The position numbers and the translations under genes are program-made. This document shows positions 35,616 through 44,451 of a stretch of DNA of 64,000 bases, piece by piece. Origin of the DNA: Bradyrhizobium sp. CSS354 (GTDB lineage Bacteria > Pseudomonadota > Alphaproteobacteria > Rhizobiales > Xanthobacteraceae); the NCBI RefSeq assembly GCF_029051725.1, contig NZ_JAACFU010000001.1, forward strand, positions 496,001 through 560,000, in the 5' to 3' direction. The first letter of the stretch is position 1. Each line of letters opens with the position of its first letter. The notes under the pieces were generated by a model that worked only from the letters and a program-made list of their open reading frames with translations, had not been told where the DNA came from and did no database searches.

Positions 35616-37235
35616 TCACTTGCGGCTGACGTCGCGATAGTCGACCTGACGATGGAACTCGTAGGTATAGCCCTCGATCGACGATGCCATCACGGCGTCC
35701 TGGTTCGGCTGCCACAGCGGGATCTGCGGCATCTCGCTGAAGTGGATCGCGTTGAGCTTGCGGCCATCCTCCTCGTATTTGGCCTTGTCGGGCTCGAAGC
35801 GGGCCTCCTGCGCGATCGCGGCCAGCTCGGGATTGTTGATCGAGCTGTAATTCCAGCGCTGATTGCCGGTGTAAAAGTTGCGGTAGAAGTAATCGGTCGA
35901 GGGCAGCCAGGCGACGATGCCTTCCGTGAACAAAGGCAGCTTCTTCTCGTTGATCTGCGTCGACATCTGCGCATCCGGTAGCTTCTGGATGTCGACCTTG
36001 ATCCCGATCTTGGCGAGCGATTCCTTCACGAGAGCCGCCATCGGCTCCGCGGTCGAGGCCTGACCGACGTTGAAGCTGAAGGTGGTCGAAAACCCCTCCG
36101 GGAGTCCTGCGGCTTTCAGATATTCCCTCGCCTTGTCGAGATCGGTCTTCACCGGCGCCTGGAACGGATAGATGCCGTTCAGCGGCTTGCCATCCGGCCA
36201 TGTCGCACCGAACAGCGGGGCCCCGCGGCCGAACAGGGCCGCCTTGAACATGTCCTCATAGGGCAGCGCGAAGGCGATGGCTCGACGGACATTGACGTTG
36301 TCGAAAGGCGGGATCTGGTTGTTCATCGAGACGAAGGTGATCGAATTGTATTGCGGCGTCGAGACCACCTTGAGCTTGCCCTTGGCCTCGAGCGACTGCA
36401 CGTCGCTGGCCTGGAGATCGACGACGAGATCGGCGTCGCCGCGCTCGACCAGATTGGCGCGGGTCGCGGGCTCCGGCACGGACTGCACGATCACGCGCTT
36501 GAAAAACGCCGGCTTGTCGGGCGAGCCGCGGTTCCAGGCCTCGTTGCGCTTGATGATCACCTGCTCGCCGGGCTTGAAGCTCTCGATCACGTAAGCGCCG
36601 CTGCCGGCAGTGTGCTCCTTCAGCCAGGCGGTGGCCCAGGGATCCTCAGGGGTCGCATGCTCCTTGGCTACCTTCGAGTTGATGATCAGCGGGTAGACCG
36701 TAGCGAGATTCGGCAGCGCGAGCTTGTCGGGTTTCGGCAGCGTCACTTCGATGGTAAGGGGATCGATCACCTTGAACTGGTCGGCGGACGTCAGCGATCC
36801 CGTCAGCAATTGTGCTTTGCCGAGGATGGGCGCGGTGACGCAACGATCGAGTGACCATTTCACATCCTCGGCGGTCACGGGCGAGCCGTCCTGGAACTTG
36901 GCATCCTTGCGCAGACGGAATGTCAGCTTCAGTCCGTCCGGGCTGACGTCGTAGGATTCGGCGAGTTCGCCGGTGATCTTGTCGAGATCGAACACCCATT
37001 TGCCGTTGAGCTGCTTGCGGCCGAACGCCACAAGGCGGTCGTAAGTGCTCATGCTCAGCGCGAAGGATTCGCGCGTCGAGCCCGGAATGTTGGGATCGAG
37101 CGCGTTGACGGATGCGCCGGTGACATAGCGCAGCGTCTCGGCCCTGGTTTGCGCTTGCGAAGGCGCGGTGGCGATGAGCAACAACGCGGTGGTGGCGAGC
37201 ACGGAGGATGCCGACCTGAAAGACACAAAACGCAT
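35616..37235 (-). CDS. Peptide/nickel-type periplasmic binding protein, second importer
   Basis: The 539-residue SBP-family-5 protein has a Sec signal peptide ending near TAPSQAQTRA (about residue 28). The characteristic TFRLRKDAKFQDGSPVTAEDVKW segment follows near residues 90-112 (in parts). The ATG at 37235 is preceded by GGGGA. It heads the second importer operon. The two binding proteins in this window are clearly different in sequence, so the ligands may differ. Confidence 0.9.
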   Translation of the reverse strand: MRFVSFRSASSVLATTALLLIATAPSQAQTRAETLRYVTGASVNALDPNIPGSTRESFALSMSTYDRLVAFGRKQLNGKWVFDLDKITGELAESYDVSPDGLKLTFRLRKDAKFQDGSPVTAEDVKWSLDRCVTAPILGKAQLLTGSLTSADQFKVIDPLTIEVTLPKPDKLALPNLATVYPLIINSKVAKEHATPEDPWATAWLKEHTAGSGAYVIESFKPGEQVIIKRNEAWNRGSPDKPAFFKRVIVQSVPEPATRANLVERGDADLVVDLQASDVQSLEAKGKLKVVSTPQYNSITFVSMNNQIPPFDNVNVRRAIAFALPYEDMFKAALFGRGAPLFGATWPDGKPLNGIYPFQAPVKTDLDKAREYLKAAGLPEGFSTTFSFNVGQASTAEPMAALVKESLAKIGIKVDIQKLPDAQMSTQINEKKLPLFTEGIVAWLPSTDYFYRNFYTGNQRWNYSSINNPELAAIAQEARFEPDKAKYEEDGRKLNAIHFSEMPQIPLWQPNQDAVMASSIEGYTYEFHRQVDYRDVSRK

Positions 37236-37290
37236 TTGTTTTCCCCAAAAATCTCGACAAGAACGCCAGCAAGGCAGGTTAAGAAACAAG

Positions 37291-37323
37291 CAAGTTGCGC
37301 GCCAGTCTTATGATGCGCGCTTG
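37291..37323 (-). terminator. Possible terminator of the flavin-monooxygenase transcription unit
   Basis: GCGCGC arms (37297-37302 and 37315-37320) extended by CAAG/CTTG with a two-base bulge form a hairpin. On the minus strand it is followed by a T-rich run. It sits just downstream of the monooxygenase gene and before the second importer's binding-protein gene. The bulge and interrupted T run keep confidence low. Confidence 0.35.
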
Positions 37324-37354
37324 TGGACGCTTTGTCGCGGCGGCGCATGCACGA

Positions 37355-38791
37355 TCATCGCGATTCCTCCATGTTTCGCGCTGGCCGCGTGACCACGGCC
37401 TGTGGCACGTCATAGGCGCGGAGCGAGGCCCAGTGCCGTTCGACATCGGCACGAAACAGGCCGCGAGTCAGGCCATTGATCAGCTTCGGCACCGCGGTCG
37501 TCATCGCGTTGATCGACGATCCCGACGGACCAAAACTCATGGTGGAGGCGATGGCGAAGAGATGGATGTCTGAAATCCACGGCGTCTCGCCCGCGACACG
37601 TTCGGTGAAGGCGTAATCGTCGGCGAGATAGGGAAAGCGGCCAAGCCGCGCGTTGCGCTCGCTTTCCGGGGGCTGGTAGCGGTCGGCCCAGGTTGCGATA
37701 TTGCCTGCGAATGTGGCGAGCTCGGCGCGCTCGGCAAAGTTCATGTCGATGCCGGTGCCGCAGATGACGAAATCCGCCGTGATGGAGCCGCGCGGCGTCT
37801 GCAGTTCCACACCGTGATCGGTCTCGCGGGCCGCCTCGATTGGCGCGGCCTCGTGCAATGTGAAACTGGCGTGACGTGCGCAGCGATCGTAGGTTGGCTG
37901 CGGAAAGCCTTCGCGCATGTCGAGGATGGTGCGCATGAAGCGCCAGCGCCAGGCATCGTCGAGATCGCTGAGATGGCGCAGAAAGCCGCGGAAGGTCAGC
38001 CAGCGATAGGGCTGGATCAGCTGGATCTGTGCCCTCCGACACAGCAGATGCACTTCCGCCGCGCCCGCTTCCAGCGCGGTTGCAGCATTGTCGAAGGCAG
38101 ATGCGCCGGCGCCGATCACGGCGACGCGCTTGCCGCGAAGCTTTTCGAAGTCAATGTCGTCGGCGACAGTTGCGACCGAGCCCACGGGCAGATGGCTCAG
38201 CGGCGCGGGGATCATCCAGTTCCCCATCCCCTCCTGCCCGGTCGACAGCACGATCTTGCGCGCATGGAGCGTCTCGACGCCATCGCCATGGTTCACGCGT
38301 GCAGCCAGTAAACCACCTGCCGCCGGTCGGATTTCCAGAAGCTCGCTCCCGTTGCGCACGGGCAAGCCGATCGTGCGCCGCAGCCAGAGCAGATACTCAG
38401 CCCAATGCTCCCTCAGGATCAGGTTCAGCGTCTGCCAGCTGTCCTTGCCGAAACGGGCCTCATGCCAGGACTGGTAGGTCAGGCTGGGGATGTCGAGGTC
38501 GGGTCCCGTATAGTCTTTCGGGCTCCGCAGCGTCGGCATGCGGGCATAGGTGAGCCATGGCCCCTCCTTCCCCTCCTCGGCCTTGTCCAGCAGCAGGATG
38601 TTGCTGACGCGGGAGCGCATCAGGCCGAAGCCGATGGCGATGCCGGATTGGCCGGCGCCGATCACGAGTACATCCAGCGCCGGCTTGCCGTCCGGCCCCG
38701 TCTTCGGTTCGAGCCAGGCGGCACCGGGATGCGCGATCCGCGCGAGATCGGCGCAAACGTTCATTTCGAGCTCTGTCAGCGCATCACTCAT
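37355..38791 (-). CDS. Flavin-containing monooxygenase-like NAD(P)/FAD oxidoreductase
   Basis: The 478-residue enzyme has two dinucleotide sites: FAD-binding VLVIGAGQSGIAIG near residues 40-53, and NAD(P)-binding VAVIGAGASAFDNA near residue 216. A C-terminal ATG-like motif (CGTGIDMNF) lies near residue 349. This is the layout of class B flavin monooxygenases (FMO/Baeyer-Villiger type), which insert oxygen at N, S or C=O. The stop/start overlap with the SDR upstream (ATGA) puts them in one operon. The substrate is unknown; the surrounding hydantoin genes suggest a nitrogen heterocycle or its side chain. Confidence 0.82.
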   Translation of the reverse strand: MSDALTELEMNVCADLARIAHPGAAWLEPKTGPDGKPALDVLVIGAGQSGIAIGFGLMRSRVSNILLLDKAEEGKEGPWLTYARMPTLRSPKDYTGPDLDIPSLTYQSWHEARFGKDSWQTLNLILREHWAEYLLWLRRTIGLPVRNGSELLEIRPAAGGLLAARVNHGDGVETLHARKIVLSTGQEGMGNWMIPAPLSHLPVGSVATVADDIDFEKLRGKRVAVIGAGASAFDNAATALEAGAAEVHLLCRRAQIQLIQPYRWLTFRGFLRHLSDLDDAWRWRFMRTILDMREGFPQPTYDRCARHASFTLHEAAPIEAARETDHGVELQTPRGSITADFVICGTGIDMNFAERAELATFAGNIATWADRYQPPESERNARLGRFPYLADDYAFTERVAGETPWISDIHLFAIASTMSFGPSGSSINAMTTAVPKLINGLTRGLFRADVERHWASLRAYDVPQAVVTRPARNMEESR

Positions 38792-39537
38792 GCCGCGAGC
38801 CAGCCTCCGTCGACCACCATCACGGTGCCGGTCGTGAACGAGGACGCATCGCTGGCGAGATGCAGCGCCGCCTGCGCGATCTCCTCGGCCTGGCCGAACC
38901 GTTTCATGGCATGGCGATTACGGGAGGTTTCGCGCACCTCGTCCGCATTGGCGTGACGGGCAAAGCTGCGGCGAAGCATCGGCGTGTCGATCGCACCGGG
39001 CGCAATCGCGTTGACGCGAATGCCGTCGGTCGCAAAATCCACCGCCATCGTCCGCGTCAGGCTGACGATCGCGCCCTTGGCCGCGATATAGGCGCTGTTG
39101 CCCTTGCCGCCGGCAATCGCAAGCTGCGATGCCAGCGTAATGATCGAGCCGCTGTTCTGCCGCTGCATCTGCGGCACGGCCGCCCGCGCCCACAGCCAAG
39201 TGCCGCCGACATTAGTGCGGAACACCGCGTCCCAATCGGCAGGGTCCGTCGTCAACACGGTGCCGCCGCAGGAGAATCCGGCCCCGGTCATGAGAATGTC
39301 GAGCCGGCCGTGCCGTGCCACGACGTCGTTTGCAACGGCCTCGGCGAAATCGGCATCGCCGACATCGCCAACATGCGTCACGGCCTCGCCAACCAGGATC
39401 AGCGTCTCCTCAAGCCCTGCGGCATCGCGATCCACCAGAGCGAGATGCGCGCCCTCCTCCGCGAACAGCTTCGCGCTGGCACGGCCGATGCCGGAGCCGG
39501 CTCCAGTGATGATGGCCGTGCGCCCCTGCAGCCGCAT
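38788..39537 (-). CDS. Short-chain dehydrogenase/reductase
   Basis: This 249-residue classical SDR has the cofactor motif TGAGSGIG at residues 11-18, the NAD-stabilising segment, and the catalytic set Ser137, Tyr150 and Lys154 (the YIAAK motif). It should interconvert an alcohol and a carbonyl with NAD(H) or NADP(H). It lies one base after the epimerase stop and overlaps the monooxygenase start, so these genes are co-transcribed. The substrate is unknown. Confidence 0.88.
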   Translation of the reverse strand: MRLQGRTAIITGAGSGIGRASAKLFAEEGAHLALVDRDAAGLEETLILVGEAVTHVGDVGDADFAEAVANDVVARHGRLDILMTGAGFSCGGTVLTTDPADWDAVFRTNVGGTWLWARAAVPQMQRQNSGSIITLASQLAIAGGKGNSAYIAAKGAIVSLTRTMAVDFATDGIRVNAIAPGAIDTPMLRRSFARHANADEVRETSRNRHAMKRFGQAEEIAQAALHLASDASSFTTGTVMVVDGGWLAA

Positions 39538-39538
39538 G

Positions 39539-40513
39539 TCAGATCCACTCCTTGTGCTGCGTCAGCCAGGCGCTCATCGCGGCCGCCGACTCGGCGCAGC
39601 CGAACCGCGCCCGCCAGCCAAATTCATCCGCCATCCGCGTCACCGACAGCGGCGCGCGATAGGGTCCATGCCGCTTGATGACGGTTTTCTCCCCAGGCGC
39701 CGCGAGCCGGCATTGCAGGCCGGGATGCAACGCTGCATAGGCCTCGCCCCACTGCAGCGCAGGCCATAGCCCACCGCTGGAGATGTTGTAGAGCTGGTGG
39801 CGCGGCCGATCGGCTTCAATCAGCAGTGCCACTGCCTCGGCCGCATCCGGCGCGTAGATCCAGTCCCTCATGCCCGCTTCGGGCATGATCGCCGCCTCCC
39901 CGCGCGCGAACGCAGCCAAAATCTGGAACTGAAGGCTTGGCGTGTCGCGCACGGAGCTCGGTCGCTCCCACGGTCCGAACAGGGCGCTCAGCCGTACGCT
40001 CAGGAAATCGCCGCCAAAGAGTTCGGCATGGCGCGCGACAGATCGCTCCGACGTGAACTTGCTGATGGCATAGAACGAGACTGGATCGCAAGGCGTGTCC
40101 TCGTCCAGAATCTCGGCCCGCCCGCCCGTGGCGCCATAGGCCGATGCCGAGGAGAGATTGACGACCCGGCGCACGCCATGACGGATCGCGGCGAGCAGGA
40201 TCGGGATCTGCGCCATCACGTTGATCTCGAGAACGCGCGCGGTCGATGCTCTCTCCAGTTCATCACCGGCTGTGATCGCCGCGCCGAGCACGATCGCATC
40301 AACGCCTTCGGCGATGAGGGCATCGATTGCATCTGCGTCGGTGATATCGCCCTGCACGGCTTTGAGCCGTGCGCCGTAGTCGGCAAGAGATCGCCGCGCG
40401 GAGGGCGGCAACTCTGCACGATCATACAGCGTCACGTCATGCCCGCGCGCGAGCAGCGCCTCCGCAACGTTGAGGCCGACAAAGCCGGTACCGCCGAAGA
40501 TGACGATCTTCAT
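39539..40513 (-). CDS. NAD-dependent epimerase/dehydratase-family protein (extended SDR)
   Basis: A 324-residue extended SDR with the N-terminal FGGTGFVG (residues 6-13), an active-site Ser in LSSASAYGA, and a Tyr/Lys pair in FYAISKF near residue 145. Members act on nucleotide sugars or on small aldehydes and alcohols. In this catabolic setting a dehydrogenase or reductase of a non-sugar substrate is as likely as an epimerase. It lies 16 bases after the hydantoinase gene. Confidence 0.82.
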   Translation of the reverse strand: MKIVIFGGTGFVGLNVAEALLARGHDVTLYDRAELPPSARRSLADYGARLKAVQGDITDADAIDALIAEGVDAIVLGAAITAGDELERASTARVLEINVMAQIPILLAAIRHGVRRVVNLSSASAYGATGGRAEILDEDTPCDPVSFYAISKFTSERSVARHAELFGGDFLSVRLSALFGPWERPSSVRDTPSLQFQILAAFARGEAAIMPEAGMRDWIYAPDAAEAVALLIEADRPRHQLYNISSGGLWPALQWGEAYAALHPGLQCRLAAPGEKTVIKRHGPYRAPLSVTRMADEFGWRARFGCAESAAAMSAWLTQHKEWI

Positions 40514-40529
40514 CGCGCGCGATCCACCG

Positions 40530-41999
40530 TCACAGCAGCTTCGCCCCGAAATTCCGCTCCGGATCCATGTCGGCGACGAGCCGGCCGGTGGGCTTGGCCG
40601 CCTCGCCGCCGCTGCGTGCCAGGAACTGTCCGCTGCCAGCGCTCGCGAGGCGCTTGTTGCCGTCGATGATCACCCGGCCGCGCGACAGCACCGACACCGG
40701 CCATCCCTTCAACTTGCGTCCCGCAAACGGCGTATAACCGGCGAGGTCGTGCATCATCTCGTCGGCGATCACGGTCTCGCGATTGGGATCCCAGATCGCG
40801 ATATCGGCATCGGCGCCGATTGCGATCGAGCCCTTGCGCGGATGCAGATTGTAGATCTTGGCCGGCGCCGTCGAAGTCAGCTCGACGAACTTTTCCAGGC
40901 CCAACCGCCCCTTCGACACCATTGCGTCGAACAGTAGCGGCAGCCGCAATTCCAATCCCGGCAGGCCATTGGCGACCTGCTTGAAGTTCGGATTGGGGCC
41001 GGCGCGCAGCTTGCCGGTCTCGTCGTAGCGATACGGCGCGTGATCCGACGAGATGGTCTGGAGATCGCCGAGCGACAGCGCCTGCCACAACGCCTCCTGA
41101 TCAGAATGCGCACGGGGCGGCGGGCTGCACATCCATTTGGCGCCCTCTGCGCCGGGTTTGTCGAGATCCGCTGCGGTCAGGAACAGATATTGCGGGCAGG
41201 TCTCGGCAAAGACCTTCAGCCCCTGCCCCCGGGAATCGCGGATGACCTTGGCGCCCTCGGCGGTCGAGACATGGAAGATCATGATGGGCTGATCGATCAG
41301 CGCCGCCATGCCGATCAGCCGGGTAAAGGCCTCCGCCTCCGACACGCGGGCGTGGCTGACGGCGTGGTATTTCGGCATGGTGTAGCCGCGCGCAAGCAGG
41401 CGCTTCACCATCCAGGCAATGATGCCGTGGTTTTCGGCATGGGCACACAACATCGCGCCGGACTGGCGCGCGGCAAGAAGGATGTCGAGCAACGGCTCGT
41501 CATCGACCTTGAGCCGGTCATAGGTCATGAAAATCTTGATGGAGGCGTGGCCCTGCTTCACCAGCGCCGGAATATGCTCCTCGACCGTTTCCTTGGTCGC
41601 ATCGGCGATGATCATGTGAAAGGCGTAGTCGATCACGGCGCCCTTCTTGGCGAGGGCGTGATAATCCTCCACCACCTGCGGCAGCTTCATGCCGACATGC
41701 TGGGCGGCAAACGGGATCACCGTGGTCGTACCGCCAAAAGCGGCCGAGACGGTCGCGCTCTCGAACGTGTCGGCGTTCATGATGCCGGCAGCGGACAATT
41801 GCTCGATGTGGGCGTGGCTGTCGACGCCGCCGGGCAGAACGAGCTTGCCGCGCGCGTCGATTTCGCGCTTCGCGGACGGAAGCCCGCGCCCGATAGCGGC
41901 GATGGTCTCGCCGGAGATGGCGACATCGGCTTCAAAGACGTCCGTTGTCGTCGCGACGCGCCCACCGCGAATGATCAGGTCGTAAGCGGGTTCAGTCAT
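40530..41999 (-). CDS. D-hydantoinase/dihydropyrimidinase (cyclic amidohydrolase)
   Basis: The enzyme hydrolyses a cyclic ureide or imide (hydantoin or dihydropyrimidine) to an N-carbamoyl amino acid without ATP. The 489-residue product has the metal-binding His62 and His64 in DSHAHIEQ and the carboxylated-lysine region at Lys155 (ASIKIFMTYD). It also keeps later metal-site motifs such as CAHAENHG and SSDHAPYR. The ATG at 41999 is preferred over an alternative start 12 bases upstream. It heads the minus-strand unit and is divergent from the racemase across only 56 bases. The N-carbamoyl hydrolase nearby should take its product. Confidence 0.9.
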   Translation of the reverse strand: MTEPAYDLIIRGGRVATTTDVFEADVAISGETIAAIGRGLPSAKREIDARGKLVLPGGVDSHAHIEQLSAAGIMNADTFESATVSAAFGGTTTVIPFAAQHVGMKLPQVVEDYHALAKKGAVIDYAFHMIIADATKETVEEHIPALVKQGHASIKIFMTYDRLKVDDEPLLDILLAARQSGAMLCAHAENHGIIAWMVKRLLARGYTMPKYHAVSHARVSEAEAFTRLIGMAALIDQPIMIFHVSTAEGAKVIRDSRGQGLKVFAETCPQYLFLTAADLDKPGAEGAKWMCSPPPRAHSDQEALWQALSLGDLQTISSDHAPYRYDETGKLRAGPNPNFKQVANGLPGLELRLPLLFDAMVSKGRLGLEKFVELTSTAPAKIYNLHPRKGSIAIGADADIAIWDPNRETVIADEMMHDLAGYTPFAGRKLKGWPVSVLSRGRVIIDGNKRLASAGSGQFLARSGGEAAKPTGRLVADMDPERNFGAKLL

Positions 42000-42055
42000 G
42001 AGGCACTCCATGATAGGCTCAAGCCAAGTGATCGAAATTTTGCAGGAAGACCAGC

Positions 42056-42718
42056 ATGTCCCGACCGCGCATTCTCGTCATCAATCCAAATTCCAACCCT
42101 GCGGTGACGCAGGGGCTGGAGGACGCGCTGAAGCCGCTCGGCTTCGAGGGCGGCCCCGAACTGGTCTGCCAGACGCTGGCCGAGGGGCCGTTCGGCATTG
42201 AAAGCCAGGCCGATGTCGATGGCGTCGCCATGCCGCTGCGCCGGCTGGTCGAGGGCGACAACAGCTCGGCTGCCTTTGTCATTGCCTGTTACAGCGATCC
42301 CGGGCTTCAGGTCTGCCGCGAAGGCACCGACCGCCCCGTGTTCGGCATCGCCGAATGCGGCGTGCTGACCGCGCTGGCCCGCGCCGAGACCTTTGGCGTC
42401 ATCGCGATCGCCCAGCGCTCGATCCCGCGTCACATGCGCTATCTCAGACAGATGGGACTGACCGACCGCCTTGCCGGCGAGCGGCCGCTCAACATGAGCG
42501 TCGCGGAAACCGCCTCGGGCGAAGGCACGCTGGCCAGGATGATCGACGTCGGCCGCGCGCTGCGCGACGAGGACGGCGCCCGCGCCATCGTGATGGGCTG
42601 CGCCGGCATGGCGCGCCATCGCCGTCCCCTGGAAGACGCGCTCGGCATCCCCGTGATCGACCCGACACAGGCGGCTGTCACGATGGCGCTGGGTACGGTG
42701 CAGTTCTCGAATCACTAG
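42056..42718 (+). CDS. hyuE: Hydantoin racemase (Asp/Glu racemase family)
   Basis: The 220-residue enzyme should racemise 5-substituted hydantoins so that both enantiomers can be used. The two catalytic cysteines of the family are present: Cys78 in IACYSDPGL and Cys182 in VMGCAGMA. The ATG follows GGAAGA. It is the only plus-strand gene in this region and diverges from the hydantoinase gene, so both promoters must sit in a 56-base space. Its stop overlaps that of the convergent flavin reductase by 4 bases. An ordinary Asp/Glu racemase is less likely given the neighbours and the CYSDPG motif. Confidence 0.88.
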   Translation: MSRPRILVINPNSNPAVTQGLEDALKPLGFEGGPELVCQTLAEGPFGIESQADVDGVAMPLRRLVEGDNSSAAFVIACYSDPGLQVCREGTDRPVFGIAECGVLTALARAETFGVIAIAQRSIPRHMRYLRQMGLTDRLAGERPLNMSVAETASGEGTLARMIDVGRALRDEDGARAIVMGCAGMARHRRPLEDALGIPVIDPTQAAVTMALGTVQFSNH

Positions 42719-43389
42719 GCGTCCTTCAGCTCTTTGGCGTCCTGCCGCGCGAGCCATTGCGCGTGGCTCTCGCGGACAAGCGCGAACGTGTCCCGCTGCG
42801 TCGTGTAGAGATTGCCGAACATGCGACCGATCGGCCGGTAGGCGTCGAGGTCGACATACATGTTGGCCTCGTCGACGAGTCCCTCGCGGGCGTGAATCCG
42901 GAGCACCTCGCCGACCAGCAGTTCCCGATCGGGCGAGAAGGTCAGCGCGACATGGCGCCGGCATTCGAGCGCGAAGGGTGCTGCGGCGAGGCGCGGCACC
43001 TTCACGTCGATTGAGGGAAGGGTCGCGAGTCCTGCCGCAGCGACCTCGCTGTCGCCGGACGGAAAATCGACCGCGCAGTCGTTCATCGCCACCGACAGCG
43101 CCTCGTCCACCATGTGAACGACGAATTCGCCGTCGCGATGGATGTTGCGGGTGGTGTCCTTCGGGCTGTGATCCGGCTTGTGCTGGAGGCCGAGCACGAT
43201 CAGCGCGGGGCTCTCCGAAAACACGTTGAAGAAACTGAAGGGCGCGGCGTTGACTGCCCCGTTCGCATCCAGCGTCGTCACCAGCGCAATCGGCCGTGGC
43301 ACCACCACGCCGCAGAGCAGCTTGTAGCGATCGCGTGGATCGAGCTCGCGCAGGGGAATACCTGATGTGCCCTTGTCCGCCATCGACAT
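42715..43389 (-). CDS. RutF-like flavin reductase (FMN-binding)
   Basis: This 224-residue protein belongs to the flavin reductase/DIM6-NTAB family, with the LVTTLDANGAVNAAPFSFF segment near residues 36-54 and the FMN-domain sequence PALIVLGLQ. Family members reduce FMN for a partner monooxygenase or act as flavoproteins on their own. It resembles RutF of the pyrimidine pathway in family, although no RutA-like partner is visible. The ATG at 43389 overlaps the N-carbamoyl hydrolase stop and follows GGAG. Confidence 0.82.
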   Translation of the reverse strand: MSMADKGTSGIPLRELDPRDRYKLLCGVVVPRPIALVTTLDANGAVNAAPFSFFNVFSESPALIVLGLQHKPDHSPKDTTRNIHRDGEFVVHMVDEALSVAMNDCAVDFPSGDSEVAAAGLATLPSIDVKVPRLAAAPFALECRRHVALTFSPDRELLVGEVLRIHAREGLVDEANMYVDLDAYRPIGRMFGNLYTTQRDTFALVRESHAQWLARQDAKELKDA

Positions 43390-44321
43390 CACTTCTCCGG
43401 CGGCGGCACCGCGCCGGTCTGGCTCGTGATCAGACCGTAATGCTCGATGCGGCGATGCTGCGCGAAATCAAAGATCGTGGTCTTGCCGAATGTGGTGGCA
43501 TCGAGATCGCAGGGGTGGACCAGCAGCTCGTCCTCGTCCGTCTTCGCTTCGGCGACGATTTCGCCATTGGGATCGACGATCAGGCTGCCGCCAAACAGCG
43601 GGTGTCCGTCCTCATTGCCGGCCTTCGCCACTGCAACCACCCAGGTCGCGTTCTGATAGGCGCCGGCCTGCGCGGAGAGACGGTTGTGGAACAGGCGTTT
43701 CTCGACCCCCTCATCGCTCCTCTCCGCATTCACGGACGGCGTGTTGTAGCCGATCAGCACCATCTCGACGCCCTGCAAGCCCATCACGCGATAGGTCTCG
43801 GGCCAGCGCCGGTCATTGCAGATGGCCATGCCGATGATGCCGCCCAGCTCGCGCCAGACGTTGAAGCCGAGATCGCCCGGCTCGAAATAGCGCTTCTCCA
43901 GATGCTGGTGCGAACGCTTGGTGTCGTATTCCACATGGCCCGGCAGATGGATCTTGCGATACTTGCCAACGATCTTGCCCGCCTTGTCGCTGAGGATTGC
44001 AGTGTTGAAATGATGGCCGTCGGGCGTCAGCTCCGCATAACCAAAATTCATCGCCATCTGGTGCTGCGCCGCGCGCTCGAACAACGGCCGGGTCGCCGCA
44101 TTCGGCATCTCGCGCTCGAACCAATTGTCGAACTCGGCCCGGTCCTCGACGTACCAGCGTGGGAAGAAGGTCGTGAGCGCCAGTTCCGGATAGACGATCA
44201 GGTCGGCGCCCTTGCTCTTGGCCTCCTCCATCAGCGCAATCATGCGCTTGACCACGGCCTCGCGGCTGTCGGCTTTCTGGATCGGGCCCATCTGGGCGGC
44301 GGCAACATTGACGATACGCAT
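43389..44321 (-). CDS. N-carbamoyl-D-amino-acid hydrolase (nitrilase superfamily)
   Basis: The enzyme removes the carbamoyl group from an N-carbamoyl amino acid, releasing CO2, ammonia and the free amino acid. At 310 residues it is close to the family length. The nitrilase triad is visible: Glu46 in YPELALTTFFP, Lys123 in KYRKIHLPGH and Cys168 in AICNDRRWPE. The pattern with FEPGDLGF and NDRRWPETYRVMG matches D-carbamoylases closely. The ATG at 44321 follows AGGA; an upstream TTG is rejected. It should act directly after the D-hydantoinase. Confidence 0.92.
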   Translation of the reverse strand: MRIVNVAAAQMGPIQKADSREAVVKRMIALMEEAKSKGADLIVYPELALTTFFPRWYVEDRAEFDNWFEREMPNAATRPLFERAAQHQMAMNFGYAELTPDGHHFNTAILSDKAGKIVGKYRKIHLPGHVEYDTKRSHQHLEKRYFEPGDLGFNVWRELGGIIGMAICNDRRWPETYRVMGLQGVEMVLIGYNTPSVNAERSDEGVEKRLFHNRLSAQAGAYQNATWVVAVAKAGNEDGHPLFGGSLIVDPNGEIVAEAKTDEDELLVHPCDLDATTFGKTTIFDFAQHRRIEHYGLITSQTGAVPPPEK

Positions 44322-44451
44322 CAGCGATTTCCTGGTGATGTCTTGGGCCAAGCTAAAATTTCAATAATGTGCCGGCGCGCGGCAGCATAACGCAGCATCG
44401 CCCGGACTTTCCAGCCGGCGCCTGTACATCGGCATCGTGTGCGCTGCACCC

